From an uncultured Bacteroidales bacterium (lineage in GTDB: Bacteria > Bacteroidota > Bacteroidia > Bacteroidales > UBA932): a stretch of 64,000 nucleotides of DNA. A model generated the notes under the pieces. The model was not told where the DNA came from. It did no database searches and saw only the letters and a list, made by a program, of their open reading frames with translations. Below, piece by piece: positions 50,584-60,194 of this stretch (within the stretch, counting starts at the first letter, position 1; each line of letters opens with the position of its first letter). Made by a program: the position numbers and the translations under genes. The stretch spans positions 1 through 64,000 of the forward strand of contig CALVDL010000009.1 in NCBI GenBank assembly GCA_944326305.1. Reading direction: 5' to 3'.

Positions 50584-52599
50584 ATGATTAAATACAGGCT
50601 AACGACAATATCGGTTATGATATCATCTCTGCTGGTTTCATGTACTGATAGACTGGCAGAACAGGAGACTGCCCCGGTAGAGGAACCGGCGGCATCGGAA
50701 AAACTTGTCTTTACTCCGGAGAATGCTGTTGCCGGGAAACTTCTGGTGTATTTCTCCGGGGAAGCTGCAGAAAAGGTGGAGCATTCGTCTCTTACGCGCT
50801 CGGGCGGACCGTTGACCCGTTCCGGAATTGAAGAATTCGACCGGGTTCTTGAAAATATCGGTGTCAGGTCGCTCCACAGGGTTTTCCCGGTAGACAAAAG
50901 GAATGAAGAGCGCACCAGGAAAGCCGGTCTTCACAGATGGTATACCGTTGAATTCGATGAAACGGCTGATCTGAAAGAAGCCGCTCTTGCCATGGCAGGT
51001 GTGGCCGAGGTATCCAAGGTAGAGTTCAACCTGAGGATGGAACGGACCTCCGACCTGAAGGCCATCCCGTTTGCCGGAACAGGCAACAGGTTTCAGCAGG
51101 CTTCAGCAGAGGCGGTGTTCAATGATCCTTATCTGGATCTTCAGTGGAATTATATGAATACGGGAAACACTGAAATCTATTCCGGGATTAAGGCAGGCGC
51201 AGATGCAGATTGTATCCCTGCATGGCGTCTATGCACGGGGGACCCGAGAGTGGTGGTAGCAGTGGTGGACGACTGCGTACAGTGGAATCACCCTGATCTG
51301 GAAGCCAACATGTGGATAAACGGCGACGAGATACCCGGGAACGGCATCGATGATGACGGGAATGGCCTGGTAGACGACATCCACGGATATAATTTCGTAA
51401 ACGATACCTCCCTTACATTGTCGGATGGGTTAGACGGATCGCACGGTACGCATGTGGCAGGTACGGTGGCCGCAGTGAATGGCAACGGTACGGGCGTCTG
51501 CGGAATCGCCGGAGGATCCGGCAGCGGAGACGGAGCCAGAATAATGTCATGCCAGATTTTCCATAACGAGGATCTCGGAAACGGCACTGCGGAAGTGTCG
51601 GCCAAAGCCATCAAATATGCGGCGGACAACGGCGCGTCCATTCTCCAGTGCAGCTTCGGCTATGGAGCAGGAGCCGTTACTTCGGACGCAATATATGCCC
51701 AGGACGCGAGCATAGAAAAACAGGCCATCGACTATTTCATAGGGACGAAGAATTGTGAAGCGGTGGACGGAGGGATTGTCATATTCGCTTCCGGTAACGA
51801 TATGTCCGCCATGTCTGCCTATCCGGGCGCCTATAAGGATTATATATCCGTAACTGCAATGGCCTGCGACTATACGCCTGCGTATTATACCAACTACGGG
51901 TACAGCTGCAATGTCGCGGCTCCCGGAGGGGATGCGTACCAGTCTTCCCTTGACAACAGGACAGAGGCCTCGCAGATACTTTCTACCGTCAACGGCAGCG
52001 CCTACGGCTATATGCAGGGGACATCGATGGCTTGTCCTCATGTTTCCGGGATAGCAGCCCTTGGACTCTCCTATGCCCTGCAGCTCGGAAAGACTTTCAC
52101 TGTCGATGAATTCAATTCAATCCTCCTGACATCAGTCAATGATATAGATCCGTACTGCACCGGGACAAGGTTTACGCAGGTCAGTGAGACCTCAATGGGC
52201 AATCTCGACCTGAGCCGTTTCAAAGGTGGAATGGGATCAGGTTACATAGACGCATATCAGGTACTGATGAATGTCCGCGGAACGACCTGTATTCCGGTTC
52301 CTGTCGGCAGTCAGGCCCAGATCGATATAACAAGCTATATCGGAGACGGCAATCCTAATCTGACCATTGTCTCGGCAGTGCTGTCTGATGAAGAGAAGGA
52401 CCGTTTGGGTATGACTTCCAATCCTGTCAAATTCGGGGGAAACATCCTGCTTACATGCACTAAACCGGGAGCCGGCATAATGACGGTTACCCTGCGCGCA
52501 GGAACTGCAAGCGGCAGCGGGATGGAAGGCAAGACAGTTACGAAAGAATTCGCATTGATAGCCCGGCCGGGCAACCCGGCCAATGGAGGCTGGCTGTAA
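50584..52599 (+). CDS. S8 (subtilisin-like) protease lipoprotein of locus B
   Basis: The product has 671 residues with a lipobox (SSLLVSC). A propeptide-like region (about 45-150: GKLLVYFSGEAAEKVEHSS, then RWYTVEFDETADLKEAALAMAG) is followed by the S8 domain. The triad is D229 (VAVVDDCVQWNHPDL), H290 (SHGTHVAGTVAAVNGNG) and S481 (GTSMACPHVSG). The C-terminal beta-rich domain ends NGGWL like the locus A protease. The propeptide kinship, the triad spacing and the shared tail show that the two arose by duplication. The lipocalin-like gene follows after 11 bp. Confidence 0.93.
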   Translation: MIKYRLTTISVMISSLLVSCTDRLAEQETAPVEEPAASEKLVFTPENAVAGKLLVYFSGEAAEKVEHSSLTRSGGPLTRSGIEEFDRVLENIGVRSLHRVFPVDKRNEERTRKAGLHRWYTVEFDETADLKEAALAMAGVAEVSKVEFNLRMERTSDLKAIPFAGTGNRFQQASAEAVFNDPYLDLQWNYMNTGNTEIYSGIKAGADADCIPAWRLCTGDPRVVVAVVDDCVQWNHPDLEANMWINGDEIPGNGIDDDGNGLVDDIHGYNFVNDTSLTLSDGLDGSHGTHVAGTVAAVNGNGTGVCGIAGGSGSGDGARIMSCQIFHNEDLGNGTAEVSAKAIKYAADNGASILQCSFGYGAGAVTSDAIYAQDASIEKQAIDYFIGTKNCEAVDGGIVIFASGNDMSAMSAYPGAYKDYISVTAMACDYTPAYYTNYGYSCNVAAPGGDAYQSSLDNRTEASQILSTVNGSAYGYMQGTSMACPHVSGIAALGLSYALQLGKTFTVDEFNSILLTSVNDIDPYCTGTRFTQVSETSMGNLDLSRFKGGMGSGYIDAYQVLMNVRGTTCIPVPVGSQAQIDITSYIGDGNPNLTIVSAVLSDEEKDRLGMTSNPVKFGGNILLTCTKPGAGIMTVTLRAGTASGSGMEGKTVTKEFALIARPGNPANGGWL

Positions 52600-52610
52600 A
52601 AGGAGGATAT

Positions 52611-53093
52611 ATGATGAAAAAGACAATAAAGTACATGATGTTGGCGGCTGTTGCCATGGTAATGGCCGCCGGGTGCGGGAAGAAAGGGTCGGAACCTGAT
52701 CTTCCTGAAGGAACCGGGCCGGTAGCCGGCCAATGGCATCTCATCGAATGGAGTTCGCTTTCCGATGACCGTGCCGACATATATATATCTTTCGGGGAAG
52801 ACGGGACATTCGACCTTTATCAAAGGCTTTATACCCAGTATTATGAACATTATGACGGTAATTATATACAGGATGGCGCAACCGTGAGCGGTACATACAG
52901 CGACGGGACCCCGTGGGGCAGCAGTTATACTGCAGTTTTCACTGAGGACCGTTCAAGAATGACTTTGACGCCGGACGGGAACGGGACTGCCGCAGTCTAT
53001 GAGGCTTCGGATATCCCGGAGGAAATCCTTTCAGGATCGCTTTCTGGTACCAAGTCCGGCATTGACGGACCGGACGGATACCGGTTCCTGTAG
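52611..53093 (+). CDS. Lipocalin-like lipoprotein of locus B
   Basis: The 160-residue product has a lipobox (AMVMAAGC). One small beta-barrel-like domain follows: VAGQWHLIEWSSLSDDRADIYISFGEDG, then DGTPWGSSYTAVFTEDRSRMTLT and a late YEASDIPEEIL. It is the paralogue of the gene at 29398 and has the same length and place. An alternative ATG lies one codon on. Its constant pairing with the S8 protease suggests a joint task on the cell surface. Confidence 0.75.
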   Translation: MMKKTIKYMMLAAVAMVMAAGCGKKGSEPDLPEGTGPVAGQWHLIEWSSLSDDRADIYISFGEDGTFDLYQRLYTQYYEHYDGNYIQDGATVSGTYSDGTPWGSSYTAVFTEDRSRMTLTPDGNGTAAVYEASDIPEEILSGSLSGTKSGIDGPDGYRFL

Positions 53094-53102
53094 TTTTTTC
53101 CG

Positions 53103-54818
53103 TTACAGCAGCTGCCCGCCGATGAACTCTCTCATGATGGATGTCGGCGGGATTGCTTCTATCTCGTCAGGGGAGAGGGCTACGATGTAGTCCAGGAATT
53201 TGAGCAGCCGGACTGCTTCTGTGTAGGCCTCGGATGTCGGGAGGATCCGCCGCAGAAGCGGTTCGGCGAAGTATTTCAGCATCGGCAGCTCGAATATGAG
53301 GGCGGAGTTGAATGCCACGTCCGCATTTTCCTGGAACGGGAAGATGTTCCGGTTCTCGCCGCGGCGGACGCTGTGCCAGCGCAGGATGGTCTCTTCAGGT
53401 GTCACACCGCGCACGCGGTTGTCCCTGACGATACGGCGCAGCAGACGGTTGTCGGATGTGGAGATGTTGTTGTTCTCGTCCAGGGACATGGATGTGAGGG
53501 CTGATGCGTAGACCCTGAATATGTGCGAGTCGTCCACAGCCGAAGTCATTGCAGGATTCAGGGCATGGATGCCTTCCATTATGAGTATGTCATTCTCCTT
53601 TAGCTTCATGAAGTTGCCTTCAAAGTGCCTCCTTCCCTCCTTGAAGTCGAACCGCGGCAGCTCAACTTCCTTTCCGTCCAGAAGGTCGTTCAGCTGGCTG
53701 TTGAGCAGCTGCAGGTCCATCGCTTCGAGAGCCTCGAAATCATATTCCCCGTTCTCGTCCTTCGGGGTCTTCTCCCTGTCTACAAAATAGTTGTCCAGTT
53801 CGATGACTTTAGGGTTGAGCCCCACTACCTTGCATTGTATGGCAAGCCTTTTTGACGAGGAGGTCTTTCCGCTGCTGGAAGGTCCCGCTATGAAGACTAT
53901 CTTCACCCGTCCGCGCTGCAAGTTTATCTGGTCGGCGATATCTGCATACTTCCTTTCGTGGAGCGCCTCTGAGAGGTTGATAAGTTCGACGGCCCGTCCG
54001 GAAGATATGCTCTTGTTCAGGGAACCTATCCCGGTGACACCCAGGATGGCGCACCAGTCGGCATATTCCTTTAGGGTCGCCGCCAGCTTCGACTGCCGTT
54101 TCATGGGCATGACCTTGCTGACATTGCCTTCGGCAGGGAACTGGAGACAGAAACCGTTGTTGAATCCCATGAGGTCGAAAACTTTCAGGTATCCTGTGGA
54201 CGGAACGAGCGGGCCGTAGAATGTATCGGCTTCTCCGTCAAGAAAATAGACGCTGTATGTGTAGTGTCCGATAGAACTCAGCAGGCGTGCCTTGTCTTCC
54301 TGCCCGTTGTCGAGGAAGATCTTCTGCGCCTCATCGAATGTCATCTTCACTTTCCTGAACGGCATGTCCCTGCTGATGATTTCCTGCATCTTGGCTTTCA
54401 CTTCTTCCAGCTCTTCATCAGTGATGTAGTAAATGCCGGGCCGGCCGTCCTCATTGTTCCTGCGTTCATGGATCTCGCAATACAGTCCGCTCGGAAGGGA
54501 ATAGTCGATGGCCAGCACCTTGTCCGGGAACATTTCTTTGACCGCGTTCCTCAATACAAAGCACAGCGACCGTATGTATGTCCTGCGGCCGTCAGGGTGG
54601 TTGTAGCCTATGAACCGGATGGTATGAGGCATTATGATGTTGAATTCAAGCTCTTTGAGCCTGTTGTCCACAAGCGCCGCCAATACGGGCAGCTCCATCC
54701 CGGACTTTTCGTCGGGCACTGTCCTGAATGATGCCTCTGACAATTCTTTCAGTGCGGTCCCTACCGGTACCTTGTGGTAGCTGCGGTCGTTTTCGCAGAA
54801 TATCCTGATGTTTTCCAT
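53103..54818 (-). CDS. Nucleoside (uridine-type) kinase with N-terminal TGS/ThrRS-like region
   Basis: The product has 571 residues from the ATG ending at 54818. Residues 1-70 look like a TGS-type domain, and 70-290 like the second additional domain of threonyl-tRNA synthetase. The phosphoribulokinase/uridine kinase domain follows with P-loop FIAGPSSSGKTSSSKRL near residue 300 and ELDNYFVDREKTPKDENGEYDFEALEAMD, then ILIMEGIHALNP. Proteins with this layout are widespread in Bacteroidetes and Firmicutes. They probably phosphorylate a nucleoside, but the substrate is unsettled. It lies 17 bp after uvrA. Confidence 0.88.
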   Translation of the reverse strand: MENIRIFCENDRSYHKVPVGTALKELSEASFRTVPDEKSGMELPVLAALVDNRLKELEFNIIMPHTIRFIGYNHPDGRRTYIRSLCFVLRNAVKEMFPDKVLAIDYSLPSGLYCEIHERRNNEDGRPGIYYITDEELEEVKAKMQEIISRDMPFRKVKMTFDEAQKIFLDNGQEDKARLLSSIGHYTYSVYFLDGEADTFYGPLVPSTGYLKVFDLMGFNNGFCLQFPAEGNVSKVMPMKRQSKLAATLKEYADWCAILGVTGIGSLNKSISSGRAVELINLSEALHERKYADIADQINLQRGRVKIVFIAGPSSSGKTSSSKRLAIQCKVVGLNPKVIELDNYFVDREKTPKDENGEYDFEALEAMDLQLLNSQLNDLLDGKEVELPRFDFKEGRRHFEGNFMKLKENDILIMEGIHALNPAMTSAVDDSHIFRVYASALTSMSLDENNNISTSDNRLLRRIVRDNRVRGVTPEETILRWHSVRRGENRNIFPFQENADVAFNSALIFELPMLKYFAEPLLRRILPTSEAYTEAVRLLKFLDYIVALSPDEIEAIPPTSIMREFIGGQLL

Positions 54819-54835
54819 AATCGCGTGTTTTATTG

Positions 54836-57673
54836 TCAATCCGGGCTCTTGCTGCCGTCCTGCTGACTTGCTGCCATTCCGAGAACTTCTTTCAGGAATG
54901 GACCTGTCACCGAGGCCGGGTCTTCCGCAAGCTCCTCCGGTGTCCCCCGGGCGACGATGCGTCCCCCTGCATTGCCCCCTTCCGGGCCCATGTCGAAGAT
55001 GTAGTCCGCGCACTTCAGCACATCCAGGTTGTGCTCTATCACTATCACGCTGTTCCCCTGGTCCACAAGCTGCTGGAGCACTCCCAGCAATACCTTTATG
55101 TCCTCTGAATGCAGCCCTGTCGTCGGTTCGTCAAGTATATACAGTGTACTTCCGGTGCTTTTCCTCGCGAGCTCGGCCGCAAGCTTCATCCTCTGGCTTT
55201 CCCCTCCGGAAAGGGTGACCGCTGACTGCCCCAGCCGGATATACCCCAGCCCCACATCCACCAGGGACTTCAGCTTCTGCGCGATGGACGGTATGCTGCT
55301 GAAGAAGCTGTAGGCCTCGCTGATGGACATTTCCAGAACATCATTGATGTTCTTGCCCTTGTACTTCACGGCCAGTGTATCCTCCTTGTACCTGCGGCCG
55401 CGGCATTCGTTGCACACCACATTGACCGAAGGCAGGAAATTCATTTCTATCACCTTGATACCGGCGCCTTTGCATTCTTCGCAGCGGCCTCCGGGGACAT
55501 TGAAAGAGAACCTTCCGGCCTTGAACCCGCGCACCTTTGCGTCAGGAGTGGACTCGAACAGGGCCCTTATGTCGTTGAACACCCCGGTAAATGTCGCCGG
55601 GTTGCTCCTCGGGGTGCGTCCGATGGGCGATTGGTCTATTTCTATCAGCTTGTCTATGTTCTCGACCCCGACAAGACGGTCATAAGGCAGCGGCTGCAGC
55701 TTCGCGTTGTAGAACTTGTTCTTGAGCACGGGCATCAGGGTGTCGTTTATGAGCGAGGACTTCCCGCTTCCGCTCACTCCGCTTATGCCGATGAATATCC
55801 CCAGCGGCAGGTCAACGTCTATGTCCTTCAGGTTGTTGCCGCGTGCCCCCCGTATCCCGAGGAATGTCCCGTTGCCTTTCCTCCTTGCCGCCGGGACCTC
55901 TATCCTGCGTTTTCCGGTGAGGTAGTCGAGAGTGACGGAAGGCCCTATTATATAATGAGGGTTGCCGTGCTGCATCCCCGTTTTGCCCGAGAGTACGTCC
56001 AGCGGTGCAGAAAGGCATATCCTTCCCCCGTCTTCACCTGCCCCGGGGCCTACGTCCACCAGCCAGTCGGCCGCCAGCATGGTCTCTATGTCATGCTCCA
56101 CGACCATCACCGAATTGCCCTCGTCACGGAGCTTCTTGAGCGAGGCGATGAGCTTCCTGTTGTCCCTCTGGTGCAGCCCGATGCTCGGCTCGTCCAGGAT
56201 GTAGAGCACGTTCACCAGCTTTGACCCTATCTGCGTGGCAAGCCTGATGCGCTGGCTTTCTCCCCCCGAGAGCGAGGAAGTCGCCCTGTCGAGCGAGAGG
56301 TATTCCAGGCCGACATCCAGCAGGAAGGACACCCTTTCCCGGAGTTCTTTCAGAATGTCCCGGGCAATGGCGTTCTCCCTTGCCGAGAGCTTCGGCTCCA
56401 GAGTGTCCAGCCAGATCTTCAGGGCCGAAATCTCCATTGCGGACACCTCGGAAATGGTCTTCCCGTCTATCTTGAAATAATTTGTCTCCTGGTTGAGACG
56501 GGTCCCGTGGCACACCGGGCAGACCACCTTGTCCGGGATGTCCTCCACGATTCCAGGGAAGGCCACCATTTCGGACGAGGCCCCTTCCCCCACACGGAAG
56601 AGCTCGTCGGACCCGAATACAATCAAGGATATCACTTCTTCCGGAATTTCATTGATCGGGTCGTACAATGAAAAGTTGTATTTCCTTGCTATGGAACGTA
56701 TTATGTCGAATTTTCTCGTTTCCCTGACCTTCCCTAACGGGACAATGCCGCCGTCGGCTATCGATACGCCCCTGTCCGGGACAATGGTGTCCATGTTCAC
56801 ATCCACTATCATCCCCAGTCCTTTGCAGTGAGGACAATATCCCTGCGGCGAGTTGAACGAGAATGAGTGCGGGGCCGGCTCCGCGAGCGACAGTCCGGTC
56901 TCAGGGCATACGAGGTGCTTTGAATAATGGTGCAGCGCTCCGCTTTCCAGGTCCATGACCGCAAGCGAGCCTTTCCCGTAGTTGAGCGCGGACATGACGG
57001 AATCCCTGATCCGCTTCTGGTCGTCGGCGGATGGCTTGAGGCGGTCGATGACCAGCTCTATGAAGTGGGCCTTGTATCTGTCCAGCTGCGTGACACCTGA
57101 GAGGTCACAGATTTCACCGTCAATGCGTACATGAGTGTAGCCGCGCCTGCGGAGCTGGTCGAACAGTTCCTTGTAGTGCCCCTTCCGGCCTTTTACGAGC
57201 GGTGCCAGGAGATAACATTTCCTGCCGAGGTAGTTCCCGATGATCAGGTCCACGATCTGCTGGTCCGTGTAGCGGACCATCTCCTTCCCTGTCGCGGGGG
57301 AGTAGGCCCGTGAGGCCTTGGCATAGAGGAGCCTGAGGAAATCGTATATTTCTGTGATTGTCCCCACGGTGGAGCGCGGGTTGTTTCCCGTGGTCTTCTG
57401 CTCGATGGCTATTATCGGGCTGAGCCCGCTGATGCTTTCCACTTCTGGCTTCTCGAGTATGCCCATGAACTGCTTGGCGTATGCGGAAAGCGTGTCCATA
57501 TAACGTCTCTGGCCTTCAGCATATATGGTGTCGAATGCCAGGGAAGACTTCCCGCTGCCGCTCAGGCCCGTGATCACCACGAACTTGTCGCGCGGGATGG
57601 AGAGCGACACGCCTTTGAGGTTATGGGCCCGTGCGCCGCGTATTTCTATGTATTCTGTATTGTCGTTGTCCAT
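54836..57673 (-). CDS. uvrA: Excinuclease ABC subunit UvrA
   Basis: The product has 945 residues from the ATG ending at 57673 (MDNDNTEYIEIRGARAHNLK). Two ABC ATPase halves show Walker A GLSGSGKSSLAFDT and GVSGSGKSSLINDT, each with an ABC signature (LSGGESQRIRLATQ and LSGGESQRMKLAAE). Zinc-finger Cys clusters are at CPVCHGTRLNQE and CEECKGAGIKV with CNECRGRRY. UvrA finds bulky DNA lesions in nucleotide excision repair. Length and motifs are those of a complete protein. It lies between the kinase gene and the hydrolase gene on the same strand. Confidence 0.98.
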   Translation of the reverse strand: MDNDNTEYIEIRGARAHNLKGVSLSIPRDKFVVITGLSGSGKSSLAFDTIYAEGQRRYMDTLSAYAKQFMGILEKPEVESISGLSPIIAIEQKTTGNNPRSTVGTITEIYDFLRLLYAKASRAYSPATGKEMVRYTDQQIVDLIIGNYLGRKCYLLAPLVKGRKGHYKELFDQLRRRGYTHVRIDGEICDLSGVTQLDRYKAHFIELVIDRLKPSADDQKRIRDSVMSALNYGKGSLAVMDLESGALHHYSKHLVCPETGLSLAEPAPHSFSFNSPQGYCPHCKGLGMIVDVNMDTIVPDRGVSIADGGIVPLGKVRETRKFDIIRSIARKYNFSLYDPINEIPEEVISLIVFGSDELFRVGEGASSEMVAFPGIVEDIPDKVVCPVCHGTRLNQETNYFKIDGKTISEVSAMEISALKIWLDTLEPKLSARENAIARDILKELRERVSFLLDVGLEYLSLDRATSSLSGGESQRIRLATQIGSKLVNVLYILDEPSIGLHQRDNRKLIASLKKLRDEGNSVMVVEHDIETMLAADWLVDVGPGAGEDGGRICLSAPLDVLSGKTGMQHGNPHYIIGPSVTLDYLTGKRRIEVPAARRKGNGTFLGIRGARGNNLKDIDVDLPLGIFIGISGVSGSGKSSLINDTLMPVLKNKFYNAKLQPLPYDRLVGVENIDKLIEIDQSPIGRTPRSNPATFTGVFNDIRALFESTPDAKVRGFKAGRFSFNVPGGRCEECKGAGIKVIEMNFLPSVNVVCNECRGRRYKEDTLAVKYKGKNINDVLEMSISEAYSFFSSIPSIAQKLKSLVDVGLGYIRLGQSAVTLSGGESQRMKLAAELARKSTGSTLYILDEPTTGLHSEDIKVLLGVLQQLVDQGNSVIVIEHNLDVLKCADYIFDMGPEGGNAGGRIVARGTPEELAEDPASVTGPFLKEVLGMAASQQDGSKSPD

Positions 57674-57704
57674 ATGGATAATGTTGTCATCCCGTGCGGG
57701 GACC

Positions 57705-58394
57705 TCATTCCTTGTCCTCCCCGGTGTCCCCGTTTTCCTCATAAGGGAGGTTGAACGGCTGGAGGAACGGGTTCTTGGTCCTTTCGTCAGTGATGGTCGT
57801 GTGCGGGCCGTGCCCCGGAATTACGGCTATGTCTCCGTCCAGAGGGACCAGCTTGCCGAATATCCCTTCCATCAGTCTGTCATAGTCTCCCTGCGGATGG
57901 TCCGTGCGCCCTATGCTTCCTGCAAAAAGCGTGTCACCGCTGAAAAGCACCTTGTCCGTCCGGTCGAGGTAGCAGACTCCTCCAGGGGTGTGGCCCGGTG
58001 TGGAAAGCACTTCAAATGTGGTCTTTCCGAAGCTTATCGTGTCCCCGTCATGTATGTCCTCCGTCTCCACATCCGTGGGCGGGGTCCTGAACCCGAAATT
58101 CCTGCAGTACCAGTCCGCGCTCTGCAGGGTCTCCCTGTCGGCCGGGTCCATGTATACGGGTATGCCGTACATCTGCGCACATTCCTTGAGGCCGAACACA
58201 TGGTCGAAATGAGCATGCGTCAGCAGGATTTTCACCGGCTTGAGCCCCTTGTCCTTTATGAAGCCGGCCAGCTGGTCCCTTTCTGTGTCCGTGTAGAAGC
58301 CCGGATCGATGATCACACATTCTCCGGTCTCGTCCCATGCCACGCTGCAGCACTCGTGCAGGTCGTTGAAATAGAAATTCTTTATCTTCAGCAT
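57705..58394 (-). CDS. Metallo-beta-lactamase fold hydrolase (glyoxalase II-like)
   Basis: The product has 229 residues from the ATG ending at 58394 (MLKIKNFYFNDLHECCSVAWD). The metal motif THAHFDH (HxHxDH) is near residue 60, with further ligands in STPGHTPGG, LFSGDTLFAGSIGRTD and IPGHGPHTT. Such short proteins are usually annotated as hydroxyacylglutathione hydrolase-like thioesterases. Glutathione is not expected in this group, so the substrate is open. It heads a likely operon with uvrA and the kinase. Confidence 0.9.
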   Translation of the reverse strand: MLKIKNFYFNDLHECCSVAWDETGECVIIDPGFYTDTERDQLAGFIKDKGLKPVKILLTHAHFDHVFGLKECAQMYGIPVYMDPADRETLQSADWYCRNFGFRTPPTDVETEDIHDGDTISFGKTTFEVLSTPGHTPGGVCYLDRTDKVLFSGDTLFAGSIGRTDHPQGDYDRLMEGIFGKLVPLDGDIAVIPGHGPHTTITDERTKNPFLQPFNLPYEENGDTGEDKE

Positions 58395-58415
58395 AATGGT
58401 TGTTTCGTACGTCTG

Positions 58416-58423
58416 CAAATATA
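58416..58423 (-). promoter_or_regulatory. -7 box of the hydrolase-uvrA-kinase unit
   Basis: The minus strand reads TATATTTG, exact consensus, 22 bases before the start codon. Confidence 0.6.
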
Positions 58424-58488
58424 CGTTTTTATTTTTTATGCCTGTCCGCATTACGCTGATCCGATAAAGAGAATCCGGCCATGGGATA

Positions 58489-58527
58489 TAAAAAAGGACG
58501 GAGGCAGATGATTCTGTCTCCGTCCTG
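58489..58527 (-). terminator. Terminator of tRNA-Pro
   Basis: AGGACGGAG (58495-58503) with CAGA pairs with CTG and CTCCGTCCT near 58515-58526. On the minus strand a T-run follows (58495-58489). Confidence 0.75.
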
Positions 58528-58530
58528 ATG

Positions 58531-58604
58531 TCGGGGTACTGTGACTCGAACACAGGACCCTCTGGTCCCAAACCAGATGCGCTAGCCAACTGCGCCACAC
58601 CCCG
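58531..58604 (-). tRNA. tRNA-Pro(UGG)
   Basis: The minus strand gives acceptor CGGGGTG/TACCCCG with one G-T pair. The D-arm is GCGCAGTTGGCTAGCGC and the anticodon stem-loop is TCTGG-TTTGGGA-CCAGA with anticodon TGG. The T-arm holds TGTGTTCGAGTCACA. The discriminator is A and no CCA is encoded. Confidence 0.95.
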
Positions 58605-58633
58605 AATGATTCCCTATTCTCTGAATGGGACTG

Positions 58634-58641
58634 CAAAGATA
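58634..58641 (-). promoter_or_regulatory. -7 box of tRNA-Pro
   Basis: The minus strand reads TATCTTTG. The surrounding bases match those before tRNA-Leu. Confidence 0.6.
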
Positions 58642-58714
58642 TGGCTTTTTTTATGAATGGCAAAATTTTTTGCGGTTTTTTGACATTATTTTTCCGTGAG
58701 GCCGTTAAAAACAC

Positions 58715-58722
58715 TACCTTTG
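58715..58722 (+). promoter_or_regulatory. -7 box of the lolD-trmN6 unit
   Basis: TACCTTTG, exact TAnnTTTG, about 50 bases before the chosen start at 58775. An upstream in-frame ATG at 58739 would lie too close and adds atypical residues. Confidence 0.55.
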
Positions 58723-58774
58723 GTCCATTGAAGCCGGTATGGACCGGCATGGTTCCACTGGAAATTTGTCCAAA

Positions 58775-59440
58775 ATGATAGATGCTAAAGGAATTGTAAA
58801 GTCGTTCGGAAAGCTGCAGGTGCTGAAAGGCATTGATTTTCATGCAGGGGAGTCGGAGGTGATATCCATAATGGGGGCTTCCGGGGCCGGTAAGTCCACC
58901 CTCCTGCAGATTCTCGGCACACTTTCCACCCCTGACGCCGGCTCCCTCAAGATAGACGGTACGGATGTGCTCGGGCTCGGTCAGAAGGAGCTGTCCGTGT
59001 TCCGGAACAGGAAAATAGGCTTTGTCTTCCAGTTCCACCATCTCCTGCCTGAATTCACTTCGCTCGAGAACGTGATGATACCGGCCCTCATCGCAGGCCG
59101 CAAGGAGAAGGCTGCGCGTGAGACAGCCCTGGCCCTTCTGTCGGACCTCGGCATAGGGGAGCGCATAAACCACAAGCCGTCAGAGCTTTCCGGCGGAGAG
59201 CAGCAGAGGGTGGCGATAGCCAGGGCCCTTGTCAACAACCCTTCCGTGCTTTTTGCTGACGAGCCTTCCGGCAACCTCGACAGCAGGACCAAGGAGGACC
59301 TCCACCGTCTTTTCTTCTCCCTGAGGGACCGGTACGGGCAGACTATAGTGATAGTGACCCATGATCCTTCGCTCGCGCAGCTGTGCGACCGCACCCTGTA
59401 CATGAAGGACGGTCTTTTTGTGCAGGAGGCATATGTCTGA
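58775..59440 (+). CDS. lolD: ABC transporter ATPase, LolD-like
   Basis: The product has 221 residues from the ATG at 58775 ([20 protein letters not shown]). All ABC ATPase elements are present: Walker [13 protein letters not shown]-loop [16 protein letters not shown], signature [15 protein letters not shown], Walker [13 protein letters not shown] and H-loop IVTHD. The block [13 protein letters not shown] and the overall length are typical of LolD, which powers release of lipoproteins from the inner membrane. No LolC/E gene is adjacent, and MacB/FtsE-like ATPases are alternatives. Confidence 0.85.
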   Translation: MIDAKGIVKSFGKLQVLKGIDFHAGESEVISIMGASGAGKSTLLQILGTLSTPDAGSLKIDGTDVLGLGQKELSVFRNRKIGFVFQFHHLLPEFTSLENVMIPALIAGRKEKAARETALALLSDLGIGERINHKPSELSGGEQQRVAIARALVNNPSVLFADEPSGNLDSRTKEDLHRLFFSLRDRYGQTIVIVTHDPSLAQLCDRTLYMKDGLFVQEAYV

Positions 59441-60185
59441 ATTCAGGTTCAAGCGCTTTTCCGTCACCAATGAGCGCTCCGCAATGAAGGTGAACACCGA
59501 CGGCGTGCTCCTCGGTGCCCTGATGACCCTCCGCCCTGACGACCGGATGCTGCTGGATGTCGGGACGGGGACCGGTACGATAGCCCTTATGGCCGCCCAG
59601 AGGCTTTCGGACATGGGCCTGCAGCATTCCGCTCATATCGTGGCGATAGACATAGACGCCCCTTCTGCGGCGGAGGCCTCTGCCAATTTCATCCGGTCCC
59701 CGTGGCCGCAGATGCTTTCGGCGGAGAATGTCTCTCTGGAGGGGCTGGCTTTCCGCATGGCGTCCGCTGGATACCCTCCGGGCACTGGCTTGTTCGACCA
59801 TGTCTTTTCCAATCCCCCGTATTTCGAAACGGAGCTGAAGTCCCCGGACCTGCGCCGACGTGAGGCCAGGCATGCCGGCAGCCTTTCATACCGGGAGATA
59901 CTGGATTTTGCCTCCAGGTGGCTTTCTCCGGGGGGGAGGTGTTCCCTTATTCTGCCTTCCGAGGCCGAGCCGGACCTGTGCCGCCATGCCCGTATGTGCG
60001 GACTGTTTCCGGAAAGGCTCGTACGTGTCAGGACTGTCCCGTCCAGGCCTCCGCGCAGGACGGTTGCCGAATTTTCCCGGGTGCGGCCGGAAAGGACTTC
60101 AGAGGAGAGCCTCGTGATGCAGGAAGAAGGCCGGTATACCGAGCAGTATACCGGCCTTACATCAGAGTTTTATCTCTGGGCTTAG
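59433..60185 (+). CDS. trmN6: tRNA1(Val) A37 N6-methyltransferase (TrmN6-like)
   Basis: The product has 250 residues. Its ATG lies in the last codons of the ABC gene (8-bp overlap). The AdoMet-binding motif is [16 protein letters not shown] and the catalytic motif FSNPPYFE, as in N6-adenine methyltransferases of the YfiC group. The opening [25 protein letters not shown] is typical of TrmN6, which methylates A37 of tRNA-Val. The last codons carry a perfect hairpin that can terminate the opposing operon. Confidence 0.88.
   Translation: MSEFRFKRFSVTNERSAMKVNTDGVLLGALMTLRPDDRMLLDVGTGTGTIALMAAQRLSDMGLQHSAHIVAIDIDAPSAAEASANFIRSPWPQMLSAENVSLEGLAFRMASAGYPPGTGLFDHVFSNPPYFETELKSPDLRRREARHAGSLSYREILDFASRWLSPGGRCSLILPSEAEPDLCRHARMCGLFPERLVRVRTVPSRPPRRTVAEFSRVRPERTSEESLVMQEEGRYTEQYTGLTSEFYLWA
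60127..60158. terminator. Perfect hairpin in the end of trmN6, likely terminator of the opposing operon
   Basis: AAGGCCGGTATAC (60127-60139) and GTATACCGGCCTT (60146-60158) pair perfectly over 13 bp. It lies inside the trmN6 codons and just past the minus-strand gene ending at 60195. It may serve either direction. Confidence 0.55.
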
Positions 60186-60194
60186 GTCTGGTGT

